Assembly (NCBI GenBank): GCA_030592655.1
Contig: JAUVIQ010000069.1
Location: 1 to 12,816, forward strand
Origin: Planctomycetales bacterium
Lineage (GTDB): Bacteria > Planctomycetota > Phycisphaerae > SM23-33
DNA length: 12,816 nt
Reading direction: 5' to 3'
Under the pieces are notes generated by a model. That model saw nothing but the letters and a program-made list of their open reading frames with translations. It was not told the origin of the DNA and made no database searches. The position numbers were made by a program, and so were the translations under genes. Below, in pieces: positions 5,442-12,816 of this stretch (the first letter of the stretch is position 1; each line of letters starts with the position of its first letter).

Positions 5442-8400
5442 TCAAAATGACGAAGCGGCGGGTTTTCGGTGGCCGTTGGATTTTCCGAATCGTCGGGTAC
5501 GAGAGGAATTGTTCCGCGTTGTTCCGTTGTTGCGCTTGGGTATCAGTACGACATTTTCATCACCGCCCATGAATTCGCAGAGTTCGTCGTATAACCCCCT
5601 GCCCGGCGCGACGGACCATTCATTAGATGCGCGAACGGCAACCTTCATATCGCTCGGACCGGCGGGGACGACCTCGATGTTGACAGGGCATTGACCCTTA
5701 TAACGATGGAATATCTCGCCAAGGCCTTCCAGTTTCTGCTTATCGGGCGACTTTCCAAGACGGACCGTAACCGCGCCCGTCAGATTCTCGATGGATTGTT
5801 CAATCCTGATGACCTGATCGACGATAATCTGCGGCGACTGGCGTTTGCGATCTACCGAACCGGCCAGGAAGACAATGGCGTCTTCGGCGAGCATTTCACC
5901 AATCCGCTCGAACGTCTCGGCAAAGACGACGCACTCGGCTGACCCCGTCAGGTCCTCAATGGTCAGGATCGCCATTTTCTTCCCAGCCGACCTTCCGGAC
6001 TTCGTAACCCGCTGCCGAACCGAGGCGATCATGCATCCGATAGTAACGACGGTGCCTTCGGCGAGGCTGGGGAATTTCGCGCAGGTCGCCGAACCCAGCG
6101 AGTCCAGTTCCCGCCCGTATCCGACCAGCGGATGGCTGGTGATATAGAATCCGAGGGTTTCCTTCTCAGCCGTCAGTAGTTGCATCTCCGAAAGCGCCTC
6201 AACCTTTGGAAATTGCGGTGGCGGTTTTTCCTTTCCGCCGAAAGACTCCGTTCCGAAGGCTCCTTCACCGAAGAAGTTCATCTGCCCACTTCGGCGGTCG
6301 TCGGCGACGGTATTGCCCAGTTCGATGGCGCGATCCACAGCCGCCAGCATTGACGCGCGATGTGCGCCGAGCGAATCGAACGCGCCGCACTTAATCAGGG
6401 CCTCGATCGTTGAACGATTGACTACTCGCAGATCGACATTCTCGCAGAAATGGTACAGGTGCTCGAATCGTCCGAGGTCTTCCCTTGCGGCGATAATCGA
6501 AGCGACCGCCTTTTGCCCGACGCCTTTGACAGCCGCCATACCGAAGCGAATCTTCTCGCCATCGACGGTGAAATCAGCGCCGGAAGCGTTGATTTCCGGT
6601 GGGGCGACGGTGATGCTCATCCGCTTGGCCTCGTTCATGTACTGGACGACTTTGTCGGTGTCGCCGCTCTCGAACGTCAGCAGTGCGGCCATGAACTGGC
6701 GCGGATAACGCCGCTTAAAATAAGCGGTCTGGTAAGCGATGATGGCATATCGCGTCGAGTGGGCCTTGTTGAAGCCATATCCGGCGAAACGCAATATCAA
6801 ATCGAACAGCCGCTCGGCTTCCTCGATTTCAATACCGTTCTCATGCGCCCCGGTCAGGAAGGCAGGCCGCTCGGCGGCGATGGTTTTTTCCTTCTTTTTG
6901 GAGATCGCCTTAATCAGCGTCAGTGCGGTGTTCAGGGGCAGTTTGCCCAGGCGGTTGAGCACCTGCATTACCTGTTCCTGATAGACCATAATGCCGTAGG
7001 TCTCTGCCAGGATGTCATCGACCAGCGGGTGAACGGAGGGTATTTCCTCGCTTCCGTCCTTTCGTTTGCAGTAAGAGCCGATGAGTTCCATAGGCCCGGG
7101 TCGGTACATGGCGTTTGCGGCGATGAGGTCTTCGATGCGGTCGGGCTTCATCCTTTGCAGGAGGTCCTGCATCCCGCCTGACTCGAACTGGAATATCCCG
7201 TCGGTCTGCCCGCTGCGGAACAGGTCGAAGACTTTCGCATCGTCCAGCGGTATGGTTTCCGGGTCGATGTCCTTTCCGGTATCGACCTGGACCAGGTCGC
7301 GTGCCCGCTGGATGGTTGTCAGCGTCCGCAGGCCGAGGAAGTCCATCTTCATCAGCCCGATTTTATCGCAAGTCGGCCCGTCCCATTGTGTTATGGCGTC
7401 GTCGCTGTTGGTTTGTTTGCAGAGCGGGATGAGATTTTCCAGCGGTTCGTCGGCGACGACGACACCGGCGGCGTGAACGCCTGCGTGCCGGGACATGCCT
7501 TCAAGTCGCATGGCGTGGTCGAACAGTTCGCTGACGCGCTCGTCGTTATGGACCATTTCCTTGAGCGTCGGCTCAGTCGCCAGAGCGCCCTGGAGGGTCG
7601 TTCCGAGCGCGTCGGGGATTTTCTTTGCGATGGTATCGACTTCGGGAAGCGGGATGTCGAGCACACGCCCGACGTCGCGGATGGCAGCGCGGGCCTTGAG
7701 CGTCCCGAACGTGATTATCTGCGCGACGTGTCCGTATTTCTCGCGGACATAGTTGATGAGTTTGGGACGGCCTTCCTGGCAGATGTCGATGTCGAAATCG
7801 GGGTCTTCTTCCCGCTGCGGGTCGGTGAATCGCTCGAACAACAGGCCGTAGCGCATCGGGTCAACGTCGCTGATGCCCAGGCAGAATCCCATCAGCGTCG
7901 CGCATCCGCTGCCGCGAGCGCCGCAGGGGATACCGTTGCTCTTTGCGTGCCGGACCATATCGTGGACGATCAGAACGTAGGAGCAGTACCCTTTGCCCTC
8001 GATGGTTTTGAGTTCATGGTCGAGGCGTTTTCGGTGTTCGTCGGTGATGTCGGAGCCGAAGCGTTCCTTCAGCCCGATTTCGCACTGCCGGCGGAGATAA
8101 ACTTCCGCCGATTCGCCGTTGGGGGTCGTGAAACCCGGAAGGTGCTTACGTGTGAAGTCCAGTTCGAGGCTGCACATCTCGGCGATTCGCAGCGTGTTAT
8201 CGGCGGCACCGGGCCAATCGTTCAGCGCCTCGCGCATTTCGCGCGGGTCTTTCAGATAGACCTGCGGCGAGTAGTTCAACGCTCCGCCGTCGGCGAGGGT
8301 CTTGCCCGTCGAGATACAGGTGAGGACCTCGTGGCTTGGTTTGTCGTCGGCAGTGAGGAAGTGCACGTCGTTGGTGCCGACGATGCCGATGCCGAGCCGG

Positions 8401-8987
8401 CTGGCCAGGGCGGAGAGTTGGTCGTTGACTCTTTTCTGGTCGGGAAGGTCCTGGTTCTGGACTTCGAGGAAGAACCGTTCAGGACCGAAAATGTCGAGAT
8501 ATTCGCGGGCGATACGCTCTGCCTTTTCGTCCTGACCGGTCAGGAAGGCGTGAGGGACTTCGCCTTTCAGGCAGGCTGACAGGCAGATCAGGCCTTCGTT
8601 CAGTTCGCCCAGCAGTTCGCGGTCGATCCTCGGCTTGTAGTAGAATCCTTCCAGATACGCCCGGCTGCTGAGTTTGACGAGGTTTCGCCAGCCTGTCTCG
8701 TTCATCGCCAGGAGGATCATGTGCCATGAGGCTTCGGACATTTTTCCCATCGAGCGGTCGGAGCGTGTGGTGGGGGAGATGTAGGCCTCGATTCCGAGGA
8801 TCGGTTTGATGTCGGCGGCCCGGCAGGCGGTGTAGAACGGAATCGCGCCGAAGAGGTTTCCGTGGTCGGTCAGGGCCAGGGCGTCCATACCCATTTTGCC
8901 GGCTCGCGCGATGAGTTTACCGATGCGGTTCGCGCCGTCCAGCAGCGAGTATTCCGAATGTACGTGCAGGTGTACGAATCCGTCCAT
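5442..8987 (-). CDS. dnaE: DNA polymerase III alpha subunit (replicative polymerase)
   Basis: The 1181-residue product is the catalytic chain of the chromosomal replicase. It begins MDGFVHLHVHSEYSLLDGA, the standard start of the family, which fixes the start at 8987. The N-terminal PHP domain keeps its metal ligands (H6, H8, D41/H42, E67), so it may be an active proofreading or pyrophosphatase centre. The palm has PDFDID with D399 and D401 and MDFLGL with D549, matching the three catalytic aspartates of E. coli DnaE (401, 403, 555). The tandem helix-hairpin-helix and beta-clamp region follows, then an OB fold from about residue 978 (VTIGCMIASV, ILTIEDLTG). The C-terminus ends with a basic Asn/Arg-rich tail. 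Length and order are normal for dnaE1 and I see no break. The gene is transcribed away from lemA and stands alone; the region beyond its stop is repeat-rich and shows no clear terminator. Confidence 0.97.
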   Translation of the reverse strand: MDGFVHLHVHSEYSLLDGANRIGKLIARAGKMGMDALALTDHGNLFGAIPFYTACRAADIKPILGIEAYISPTTRSDRSMGKMSEASWHMILLAMNETGWRNLVKLSSRAYLEGFYYKPRIDRELLGELNEGLICLSACLKGEVPHAFLTGQDEKAERIAREYLDIFGPERFFLEVQNQDLPDQKRVNDQLSALASRLGIGIVGTNDVHFLTADDKPSHEVLTCISTGKTLADGGALNYSPQVYLKDPREMREALNDWPGAADNTLRIAEMCSLELDFTRKHLPGFTTPNGESAEVYLRRQCEIGLKERFGSDITDEHRKRLDHELKTIEGKGYCSYVLIVHDMVRHAKSNGIPCGARGSGCATLMGFCLGISDVDPMRYGLLFERFTDPQREEDPDFDIDICQEGRPKLINYVREKYGHVAQIITFGTLKARAAIRDVGRVLDIPLPEVDTIAKKIPDALGTTLQGALATEPTLKEMVHNDERVSELFDHAMRLEGMSRHAGVHAAGVVVADEPLENLIPLCKQTNSDDAITQWDGPTCDKIGLMKMDFLGLRTLTTIQRARDLVQVDTGKDIDPETIPLDDAKVFDLFRSGQTDGIFQFESGGMQDLLQRMKPDRIEDLIAANAMYRPGPMELIGSYCKRKDGSEEIPSVHPLVDDILAETYGIMVYQEQVMQVLNRLGKLPLNTALTLIKAISKKKEKTIAAERPAFLTGAHENGIEIEEAERLFDLILRFAGYGFNKAHSTRYAIIAYQTAYFKRRYPRQFMAALLTFESGDTDKVVQYMNEAKRMSITVAPPEINASGADFTVDGEKIRFGMAAVKGVGQKAVASIIAAREDLGRFEHLYHFCENVDLRVVNRSTIEALIKCGAFDSLGAHRASMLAAVDRAIELGNTVADDRRSGQMNFFGEGAFGTESFGGKEKPPPQFPKVEALSEMQLLTAEKETLGFYITSHPLVGYGRELDSLGSATCAKFPSLAEGTVVTIGCMIASVRQRVTKSGRSAGKKMAILTIEDLTGSAECVVFAETFERIGEMLAEDAIVFLAGSVDRKRQSPQIIVDQVIRIEQSIENLTGAVTVRLGKSPDKQKLEGLGEIFHRYKGQCPVNIEVVPAGPSDMKVAVRASNEWSVAPGRGLYDELCEFMGGDENVVLIPKRNNGTTRNNSSRTRRFGKSNGHRKPAASSF

Positions 8988-9034
8988 GATAAGGTTCCGC
9001 CGTCGTTGAAGAAGAATAACAGATCGTCTGAAGC

Positions 9035-9063
9035 AATATACCAGTTGGACACCGAAATTCCAA
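9035..9063 (-). promoter_or_regulatory. Candidate dnaE promoter
   Basis: On the minus strand TTGGAA (complement of 9058-9063) is followed after 17 bp by TATATT (complement of 9035-9040). The -10 box matches the consensus at five of six positions and the spacing is ideal. It lies about 48 bp upstream of the dnaE start codon. Confidence 0.45.
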
Positions 9064-9081
9064 TTGTACTGTCTGATAATG

Positions 9082-9111
9082 TTGATACGACTACAGAATT
9101 ATTCTCATATT
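9082..9111 (+). promoter_or_regulatory. Possible lemA promoter
   Basis: TTGATA (9082-9087) and CATATT (9106-9111) are 18 bp apart and lie 15 bp before the preferred lemA start. The -35 is good and the -10 is only fair. It would be divergent from the dnaE promoter candidate, without overlap. Confidence 0.3.
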
Positions 9112-9126
9112 AGCGATATAACAGGC

Positions 9127-9732
9127 ATGGAAACATTTTTCATTTCAAATTCGGTGATTCTTGCGAGCGGTTGGGGGGTTCCTGCGACTTTGGCGATTGT
9201 CATTTCAGTTGTTTTAATCGGATGGGTGATATTCGTCTTCAATCGTCTCGTCCGCGAGAAGAACCTTATGGCCGAGGGCTGGAGCGGTATCGACGTGCAG
9301 CTTCGCCGCCGGCGGAACCTTATCCCCAACCTCGTCGAGATCGTCAAGGGCTACAGCGACTACGAGAAGAGCGTCCTTGAGCGGATTACCGAACTTCGCG
9401 CGCGCAGCGACCGGGCCAAGGATATGAAGGAAACCGAAACCGCCGAGAACGCGCTGACCGATCAGATTAAGGGCCTGTTCGCATTGGCTGAAAGGTATCC
9501 CGACATCAAGGCCGGGGCGAATTTCCTCGACCTCCAGGAGCAGTTGTCCGAGATCGAGGATCAGTTGCAGATGGCACGTCGTTATTACAACGGGGCGGCG
9601 CGGAATTACAACATCCGCGTCGAGCGGTTCCCCGGCAACATAGTCGCGGGGGCTTTCGGCTACCGTCGGGCGGAGTTCTTCCAGATAGAAACCGCCACCG
9701 AGCGCAAAGCCCCGAAAGTGGAGATGGATTGA
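9127..9732 (+). CDS. lemA: LemA family membrane protein
   Basis: From ATG 9127 the product has 201 residues. An in-frame ATG at 9064 would add 21 residues that do not look like LemA and would overlap the promoter region, so I prefer 9127, although its ribosome binding site is weak. One membrane segment spans about residues 18-39 (VPATLAIVISVVLIGWVIFV). The LemA core follows: GWSGIDVQLRRRRNLIPNLV at 51-70, a KGYSDYEKSVLERITELR helix, then long amphipathic helices with LQEQLSEIEDQLQMARRYYN and NYNIRVERFPGN, as usual in the family. The C-terminus is the family-typical FF...PKVE ending. LemA proteins are usually cotranscribed with a membrane or TPM-domain protein; here the following gene has been displaced, because the end of lemA occurs again at 12712-12753. 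Function in bacteria is not settled; a coiled-coil membrane-associated role is assumed. Confidence 0.92.
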   Translation: METFFISNSVILASGWGVPATLAIVISVVLIGWVIFVFNRLVREKNLMAEGWSGIDVQLRRRRNLIPNLVEIVKGYSDYEKSVLERITELRARSDRAKDMKETETAENALTDQIKGLFALAERYPDIKAGANFLDLQEQLSEIEDQLQMARRYYNGAARNYNIRVERFPGNIVAGAFGYRRAEFFQIETATERKAPKVEMD

Positions 9733-9749
9733 TGTGAAAAAAATGGATT
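9691..9749 (+). repeat. Left copy of a direct repeat (lemA end plus remnant start of next gene)
   Basis: This stretch matches 12712-12770 without gaps at 48 of 59 positions, and 35 of 39 over the last part (9711-9749 against 12732-12770). It holds the final lemA codons and then ATG TGA AAA AAA TGG ATT, a decayed version of the gene start ATG CGA AAG AAA TGG ATT found in the right copy. The TGA in the second codon kills the start here. Confidence 0.8.
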
Positions 9750-9866
9750 GAAATTTCCGGACGTCCCCGGAATTCCCTGTCAATATACCTCCTTAACGTC
9801 CGTTCTCCTACCTGCGTCTATTTTCGTGTTTTCAACAGAGCAAGAACATTTTTTTTGATCCCAATC

Positions 9867-10304
9867 TTATTTCCATTTGAGATAGCGTTCGCCTACCACA
9901 GAAGTCTCCATCTCTTCATTCTGTTCGCGTTTCTTTACATAAACTTGAATACCACTCTTGGTGGGAAAGAATACTTTGATTGTGAATCGGGGACTTTTGC
10001 GATCTCTAGCCAAAACTTGAACCCGAATAGTATGACTATCCCCTCCAGACGGCGCGGCTTTTGGAGATAAGGTCTGGTAATTTGGCACATAACGCCCTTT
10101 TTCAGCGTCGAGCATCGCTAAAGCATCATCAGCTGATGTCGCTTCACATAGACTTCCCGAAAGGCTTCTTGCGAAACACAAATTTGCCTCACCGTAATTA
10201 TCTGGCGGTGAAGGGTTGCGGATCCCATAAATAATCACTACCGCGATTACTAAACATATACAGAGCGGCATAAGCCCCCATATTACAATCTTACCCGTAG
10301 CCAT
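9867..10304 (-). CDS. Small membrane-anchored protein next to the RHS-caspase gene, unknown family
   Basis: The product has 145 residues. Residues 6-28 (IVIWGLMPLCICLVIAVVII) form one membrane segment or uncleaved signal; the rest should lie outside the cytoplasm. The middle contains EANLCFARSLSGSLCEATS with two cysteines that could pair, followed by a DDALAMLDAEKGRYVP helix. The C-terminal third reads as beta strands (HTIRVQVLARD, FTIKVFFP, GIQVYVKKRE). I do not recognise the family. The start codon directly follows the stop codon of the RHS-caspase gene (zero spacing), and the GGAAG just before that stop can serve as ribosome binding site, so translation is probably coupled. By position it could be an immunity, anchoring or inhibitor partner of the upstream protein, which is inference only. 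The base composition is lower in GC than lemA. Confidence 0.7.
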   Translation of the reverse strand: MATGKIVIWGLMPLCICLVIAVVIIYGIRNPSPPDNYGEANLCFARSLSGSLCEATSADDALAMLDAEKGRYVPNYQTLSPKAAPSGGDSHTIRVQVLARDRKSPRFTIKVFFPTKSGIQVYVKKREQNEEMETSVVGERYLKWK

Positions 10305-11333
10305 TTACTTCCGGTACACCCTAAGAGTTCTTATTTTGGTAGTCAGTGCTCTAAAACTATGTTCCGATGCCCATAACATCCCCCCCTTTGCCAACGGTAT
10401 TGTCCACAACCTCACATCTTCACCAGCCGAATTTTTCATGGCGCTTATGGCACCACTTTCGCAGGCATATAGAATTATCCAGGATAACTTGTAATTAATT
10501 GCTGCTTTGACGTCAGTCACGCCAAAATACTCCCCGTATTCTGCTACCAAAAAACCACCGTCCCCATGTCCTAGAAAGCCCCAAGCGGCAAGGTTTCTGG
10601 AGTGTTCCTTCAAGCTATCCAATATTAGACCCTTATCAGCGTGCCTATATATGATAACGTGGTATTTCCTCCGTAAGAAATAGTTCTTCATTTCTTCCGT
10701 TCTACGTAAAAAGATGTAGTTGTAACCGATTTGGGATATTGCAAGACTGGTGTATTTCGTCCACCCAACGTTCCAATCCCCCCAATTGATAAGAGCTACA
10801 TTGGGCACCGTTACCTTTTCTCCTGGACAAATCTCAAAGTTAACCCTCATGTTTCCTCCGGGAAGCATCAACCCTTTCGTATCCTTCCATCCATGAAGTA
10901 CGGTTTCTCCATGATGTACCGTCCGGATGGTGTTGCCCGTTGGAATGTCCAACCACGATCGAAACTCCGCGGGATCAAGGCGAACTTTTTTGGCAAGTGT
11001 TCCAATAGTATCGTTTTTTTCGGCTGTAGCGACTGCCCTTTTTTCGGTAGATTTTCTTTCGATTTTCCATAGACCGCTGGGGTCGAGTGCTGCAACTGGA
11101 TTGGACTGTACATACTGATACAGGTTCGTCCCGTCGCGATATTGTCCGGTTCCGGTCGGATCGCGCGGAACGAAGCGGGTACCAGTAGCGGGAGCGGCAG
11201 AATCACCATTCGGTCCTGGATCCCGGCTGACGAATCGGCCTACGGTGGGGTGGTAATAGGCTGATGCATCGGCTGCGAAGATGGCGATAACAGTGAGGCT
11301 AACCAAAACGGCAAGGAGATATGTTCTTTTCAT
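10305..11333 (-). CDS. Secreted RHS-core protein with caspase-like (clan CD) C-terminal domain
   Basis: The start at 11333 is preferred: AGGGG (complement of 11341-11345) is 7 nt upstream and the 342-residue product then opens with a signal peptide, MKRTYLLAVLVSLTVIAIFA, cleaved near DASA-YY (residue 25). Residues 26-88 are an RHS-associated core with RFVSRDPGPNGD, a second RFVPRDPTGTG, GTNLYQYVQSNPV and the closing LDPSGLW. The usual YD-repeat shell is missing. Residues about 105-180 (NDTIGTLAKKVRLDPAEFRSW) look LysM-like. The C-terminal part has YHVIIYRHAD, then WGFLGHGDGG with His256, and IILYACESG with Cys291. A hydrophobic strand ending in GHG and a later strand ending in ACESG are the hallmark His and Cys of caspase/CHAT-type clan CD peptidases. 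It may therefore be an exported protease or toxin tip. It is the middle gene of a three-gene row, 67 bp after the transglutaminase-like gene. GC is low here (about 38% in 10441-10500). The RHS part is firm; the peptidase fold is inferred. Confidence 0.78.
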   Translation of the reverse strand: MKRTYLLAVLVSLTVIAIFAADASAYYHPTVGRFVSRDPGPNGDSAAPATGTRFVPRDPTGTGQYRDGTNLYQYVQSNPVAALDPSGLWKIERKSTEKRAVATAEKNDTIGTLAKKVRLDPAEFRSWLDIPTGNTIRTVHHGETVLHGWKDTKGLMLPGGNMRVNFEICPGEKVTVPNVALINWGDWNVGWTKYTSLAISQIGYNYIFLRRTEEMKNYFLRRKYHVIIYRHADKGLILDSLKEHSRNLAAWGFLGHGDGGFLVAEYGEYFGVTDVKAAINYKLSWIILYACESGAISAMKNSAGEDVRLWTIPLAKGGMLWASEHSFRALTTKIRTLRVYRK

Positions 11334-11400
11334 TATCCTGCCCCTTTCAATTGTCATTCTCGACTCGTGCATTTCTCTTGTCAAACTTTTTTCTGAAAAA

Positions 11401-12618
11401 TTATCTGTGGGGTTGGCCGGGCACCGGCGGGCGGTGCGGTAAATGCTGTCCCGGTGTCGGTGGCCGGTACGGCTGGTATGGATTTACCGGGCCATATGGT
11501 TGGTTCGGCGGCTGCGCCATTCGCCGCATGTTGGCGCGGTTAATCGCGTTTATAAGCTCGATTTCAGTCAACGACGGGGTAACTCGCCGCTTGCGCTTGC
11601 GCGGGCGGGCAAACCCCGACTCGGCTATCACCTTGCGGGACATAATAGACAGTATGGCAACATAACCCGGATCGCGGGGCGCCAAACGATGAGCGTGGGT
11701 ATATGCGATCAGGGCTTCGGACGTTCGGCCAATGTCCGTCAGGCAATCACCCCGCGTGCACTGGAACAAGGCCAGTTCCTCGACGGGCGAAAGAGATTTC
11801 AGATACCGCTCGTTCTTTACTTCGGCCTCGGTCATCTTGAGCGGCCAGGTCTGGTAGTACTCATCCGGGAAACTTTGCGCCCCCTCGCTCGTACACTCGA
11901 TATTGAATCGTTCCTTGCCGTCCGGGCTTTCCCATCGCGCAAAGACATGGCCTTTGGCAAGGGCCAGTTTCATCGGATAACCCAGCCGCCTGCCCACAGC
12001 CACATAAAGCACCGGCATCGAAGTGCACGTTCCTCCGTTGTCGTCGTTTATCATCCCATGGATGAATATGTCCCTGGGGTTGGAAAAATCAACGTTGCGG
12101 GTACACTCACGATGATAATGGACTCCGCAATCTTCCATGAGGACCTGAAGGAGCGTATACGCACGGAAGTAACTCTCTGACTTCTTGTAAACCTTAGCAT
12201 AACGGGGATCTTTGACGCGATAAAGGTGGCGATTGGTTTCGTGCCTAACGCGGGGGAGCCATTTGTTGAGCGTATCCAGACATTTGCCTATATCGAGATT
12301 CTCGGTTCCCGGTAAACCCGTTGCGCAGAGTAGGTTCATTTCGGCGATGTCAATACTTTTCAATTCTTTAGGAGTCTTGGCGAGAAGACCGCCCAAAGAA
12401 AGGCTGCGCTGATTGGTGGTTTCTGATGGGGAACTGCGGGTGGCAGGAGGATTTTTCCTGCTGAGGTGATCATTCGAAGCAAATAGAACAAACGCCCCAA
12501 CCGTCAGGGTTACGCCGATAAAGAAGGTCAGAGGCCGGTTAGGAAAGGGCCTGCGAACACCGCCCCCATGCTTCGCCTCTGGCAACTTGCTCCTTGACTT
12601 GTCCTTCTTTCGTCGCAT
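11401..12618 (-). CDS. Membrane-anchored transglutaminase-like protein with TPR and proline-rich tail
   Basis: The 405-residue product starts at ATG 12618, with TAGGT 5 nt upstream. Residues 1-30 are basic, a membrane segment spans about 30-47 (LTFFIGVTLTVGAFVLFA), and the remainder should be outside the cytoplasm. The transglutaminase-like core has IFIHGMINDDNGGTCTSMPV with Cys198, then LALAKGHVFARWE with His224, and RFNIECT with Asn239. This is the Cys-His-Asp/Asn order of the cysteine peptidase-like transglutaminase fold; Asn in the third place is allowed in some members. Residues about 278-325 (ALFQCTRGDCLTDIGRTSEA, LAPRDPGYV) form a TPR-like helix pair. A basic RPRKRKRR patch follows, and the C-terminal 35 residues are Pro/Tyr/Gln-rich (PYGPVNPYQPYRPPTPG). 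Similar SirB1/transglutaminase-like proteins act as peptidases or are uncharacterised, so the reaction cannot be named. It is the first gene of the minus-strand row with the RHS-caspase gene. Confidence 0.82.
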   Translation of the reverse strand: MRRKKDKSRSKLPEAKHGGGVRRPFPNRPLTFFIGVTLTVGAFVLFASNDHLSRKNPPATRSSPSETTNQRSLSLGGLLAKTPKELKSIDIAEMNLLCATGLPGTENLDIGKCLDTLNKWLPRVRHETNRHLYRVKDPRYAKVYKKSESYFRAYTLLQVLMEDCGVHYHRECTRNVDFSNPRDIFIHGMINDDNGGTCTSMPVLYVAVGRRLGYPMKLALAKGHVFARWESPDGKERFNIECTSEGAQSFPDEYYQTWPLKMTEAEVKNERYLKSLSPVEELALFQCTRGDCLTDIGRTSEALIAYTHAHRLAPRDPGYVAILSIMSRKVIAESGFARPRKRKRRVTPSLTEIELINAINRANMRRMAQPPNQPYGPVNPYQPYRPPTPGQHLPHRPPVPGQPHR

Positions 12619-12711
12619 ATTACCTACCGCATGGTTGTGGTGCCACCGTGCAAGGTAAGATTAGCATGACCTCATTGTTCATGTGCATCAATAAAAAACT
12701 GATATTTTTCT

Positions 12712-12770
12712 ACCGGCACATTGCGCAATATCCCGAAAGTGGAGATTGAATGATGCGAAAGAAATGGATT
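12712..12770 (+). repeat. Right copy of the direct repeat (lemA tail plus intact start of next gene)
   Basis: In frame, this copy encodes a LemA-like ending (YF near 12703, then TGTLRN and PKVEIE, with stop TGA at 12751-12753) and overlaps the start of the next gene by ATGA. There is no lemA body upstream: a stop lies at 12700-12702. It matches 9691-9749 at 48 of 59 positions. It is either a duplicated junction left by an insertion or the tail of a lost second lemA copy. Confidence 0.8.
12720..12729. repeat. Perfect 10-bp palindrome inside the right repeat copy
   Basis: ATTGCGCAAT reads the same on both strands. It lies just before the best-conserved part of the right repeat copy; the matching left region has GAGCGCAAAG and is not a palindrome. 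It could be a protein-binding site in the divergent gap between the transglutaminase-like gene and the plus-strand gene at 12750, or chance. Confidence 0.4.
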
Positions 12771-12816
12771 AGTTTGGCGGCGGCTGTGCTGCTGTGTTGG
12801 ATTTTCGGCGCTTATC
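12750..12816 (+). CDS. Start of a signal-peptide protein, likely the displaced operon partner of lemA; 3' part missing
   Basis: Twenty-two codons are visible, from ATG 12750 (or ATG 12753) to the window end. The product begins MMRKKWISLAAAVLLCWIFG, a typical export signal with a basic start and a hydrophobic core. GTGGAG (12739-12744) is the ribosome binding site and lies inside the lemA-tail remnant, with ATGA stop-start overlap, so this was once translated directly after a lemA gene. Genes in this place in lemA operons often encode TPM-domain or similar membrane proteins, but nothing past the signal is seen, so the family is unknown. The short gap 12619-12731 is now shared with the divergent transglutaminase-like gene and must hold both promoters if this gene is expressed. 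Confidence 0.72.
   Translation, partial: MMRKKWISLAAAVLLCWIFGAY

Noticed and set aside
5242..5694. Plus-strand frame with Pro/Asn/Trp-rich repeats, and the overlapping minus-strand frame 5209-5445
   Set aside because: Both are open only because the decamer array lacks stops; they overlap the dnaE end and lack start signals.
7386..8579. 397-codon open frame on the plus strand, antisense to dnaE
   Set aside because: It mirrors the codon pattern of dnaE on the other strand, has no ribosome binding site and no recognisable protein features; dnaE itself is unambiguous.
9691..12770. Insertion sequence or integron-type element
   Set aside because: There is no transposase, integrase, terminal inverted repeat or tRNA end; the bounding repeat is gene sequence, so only an insertion or replacement of unknown mechanism can be claimed.

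Overview
The window looks like a chromosomal segment from a bacterium of the Planctomycetes, probably a Phycisphaerae-type lineage. The reasons are indirect: a very short secreted RHS-core protein with a planctomycete-style sequence, a small protein whose C-terminal motif I associate with planctomycetes, large gaps full of short tandem repeats, and moderately high GC in the housekeeping genes. This assignment is inference from gene content, not a database result.

Layout. 1-382 (-): N-terminal part of an ECF/sigma-70-like sigma factor, cut by the window edge. 486-1568 (+): a lipoprotein with a beta-sandwich-like region and an LNS2/lipin-type HAD phosphatase domain, interrupted by a single in-frame amber codon at 1110-1112 and ending in 16 aspartates. 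1602-2081 (+): a small protein of unknown function. 2155-4536 (+): a large AAA_13-type ATPase with a CxxC zinc-hook-like motif and an Arg-Glu-His set that fits the RloC/PrrC anticodon-nuclease family. This is the best defence-type candidate, and it stands alone without restriction genes. 4537-5441: about 900 bp without a credible gene, but dense in structure: a large imperfect inverted repeat, two related REP-like palindromes in opposite orientation, three 7-8 bp tandem arrays, and an 11-copy 10-bp array just beyond the dnaE stop. 5442-8987 (-): dnaE, DNA polymerase III alpha subunit, apparently intact. 9127-9732 (+): lemA, divergent from dnaE.

9733-12731 looks like a block inserted in, or exchanged into, a lemA operon. 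The 3' end of lemA plus the start of the following gene is present twice, at about 9691-9749 and 12712-12770, as a diverged direct repeat. Between the copies lie three minus-strand genes in a row: a membrane-anchored transglutaminase-like/TPR protein (12618-11401), a secreted RHS-core protein with a caspase-like (clan CD) C-terminal domain (11333-10305), and a small membrane protein that starts right at the preceding stop (10304-9867). The last two are visibly more AT-rich than lemA and dnaE. After the right repeat copy a plus-strand gene with a signal peptide begins (12750) and runs off the window; it is probably the original operon partner of lemA.

The most interesting items are the RHS-caspase/transglutaminase cassette inside the split lemA operon, the RloC-like ATPase, the amber-interrupted lipin-like lipoprotein, and the phased decamer array behind dnaE.
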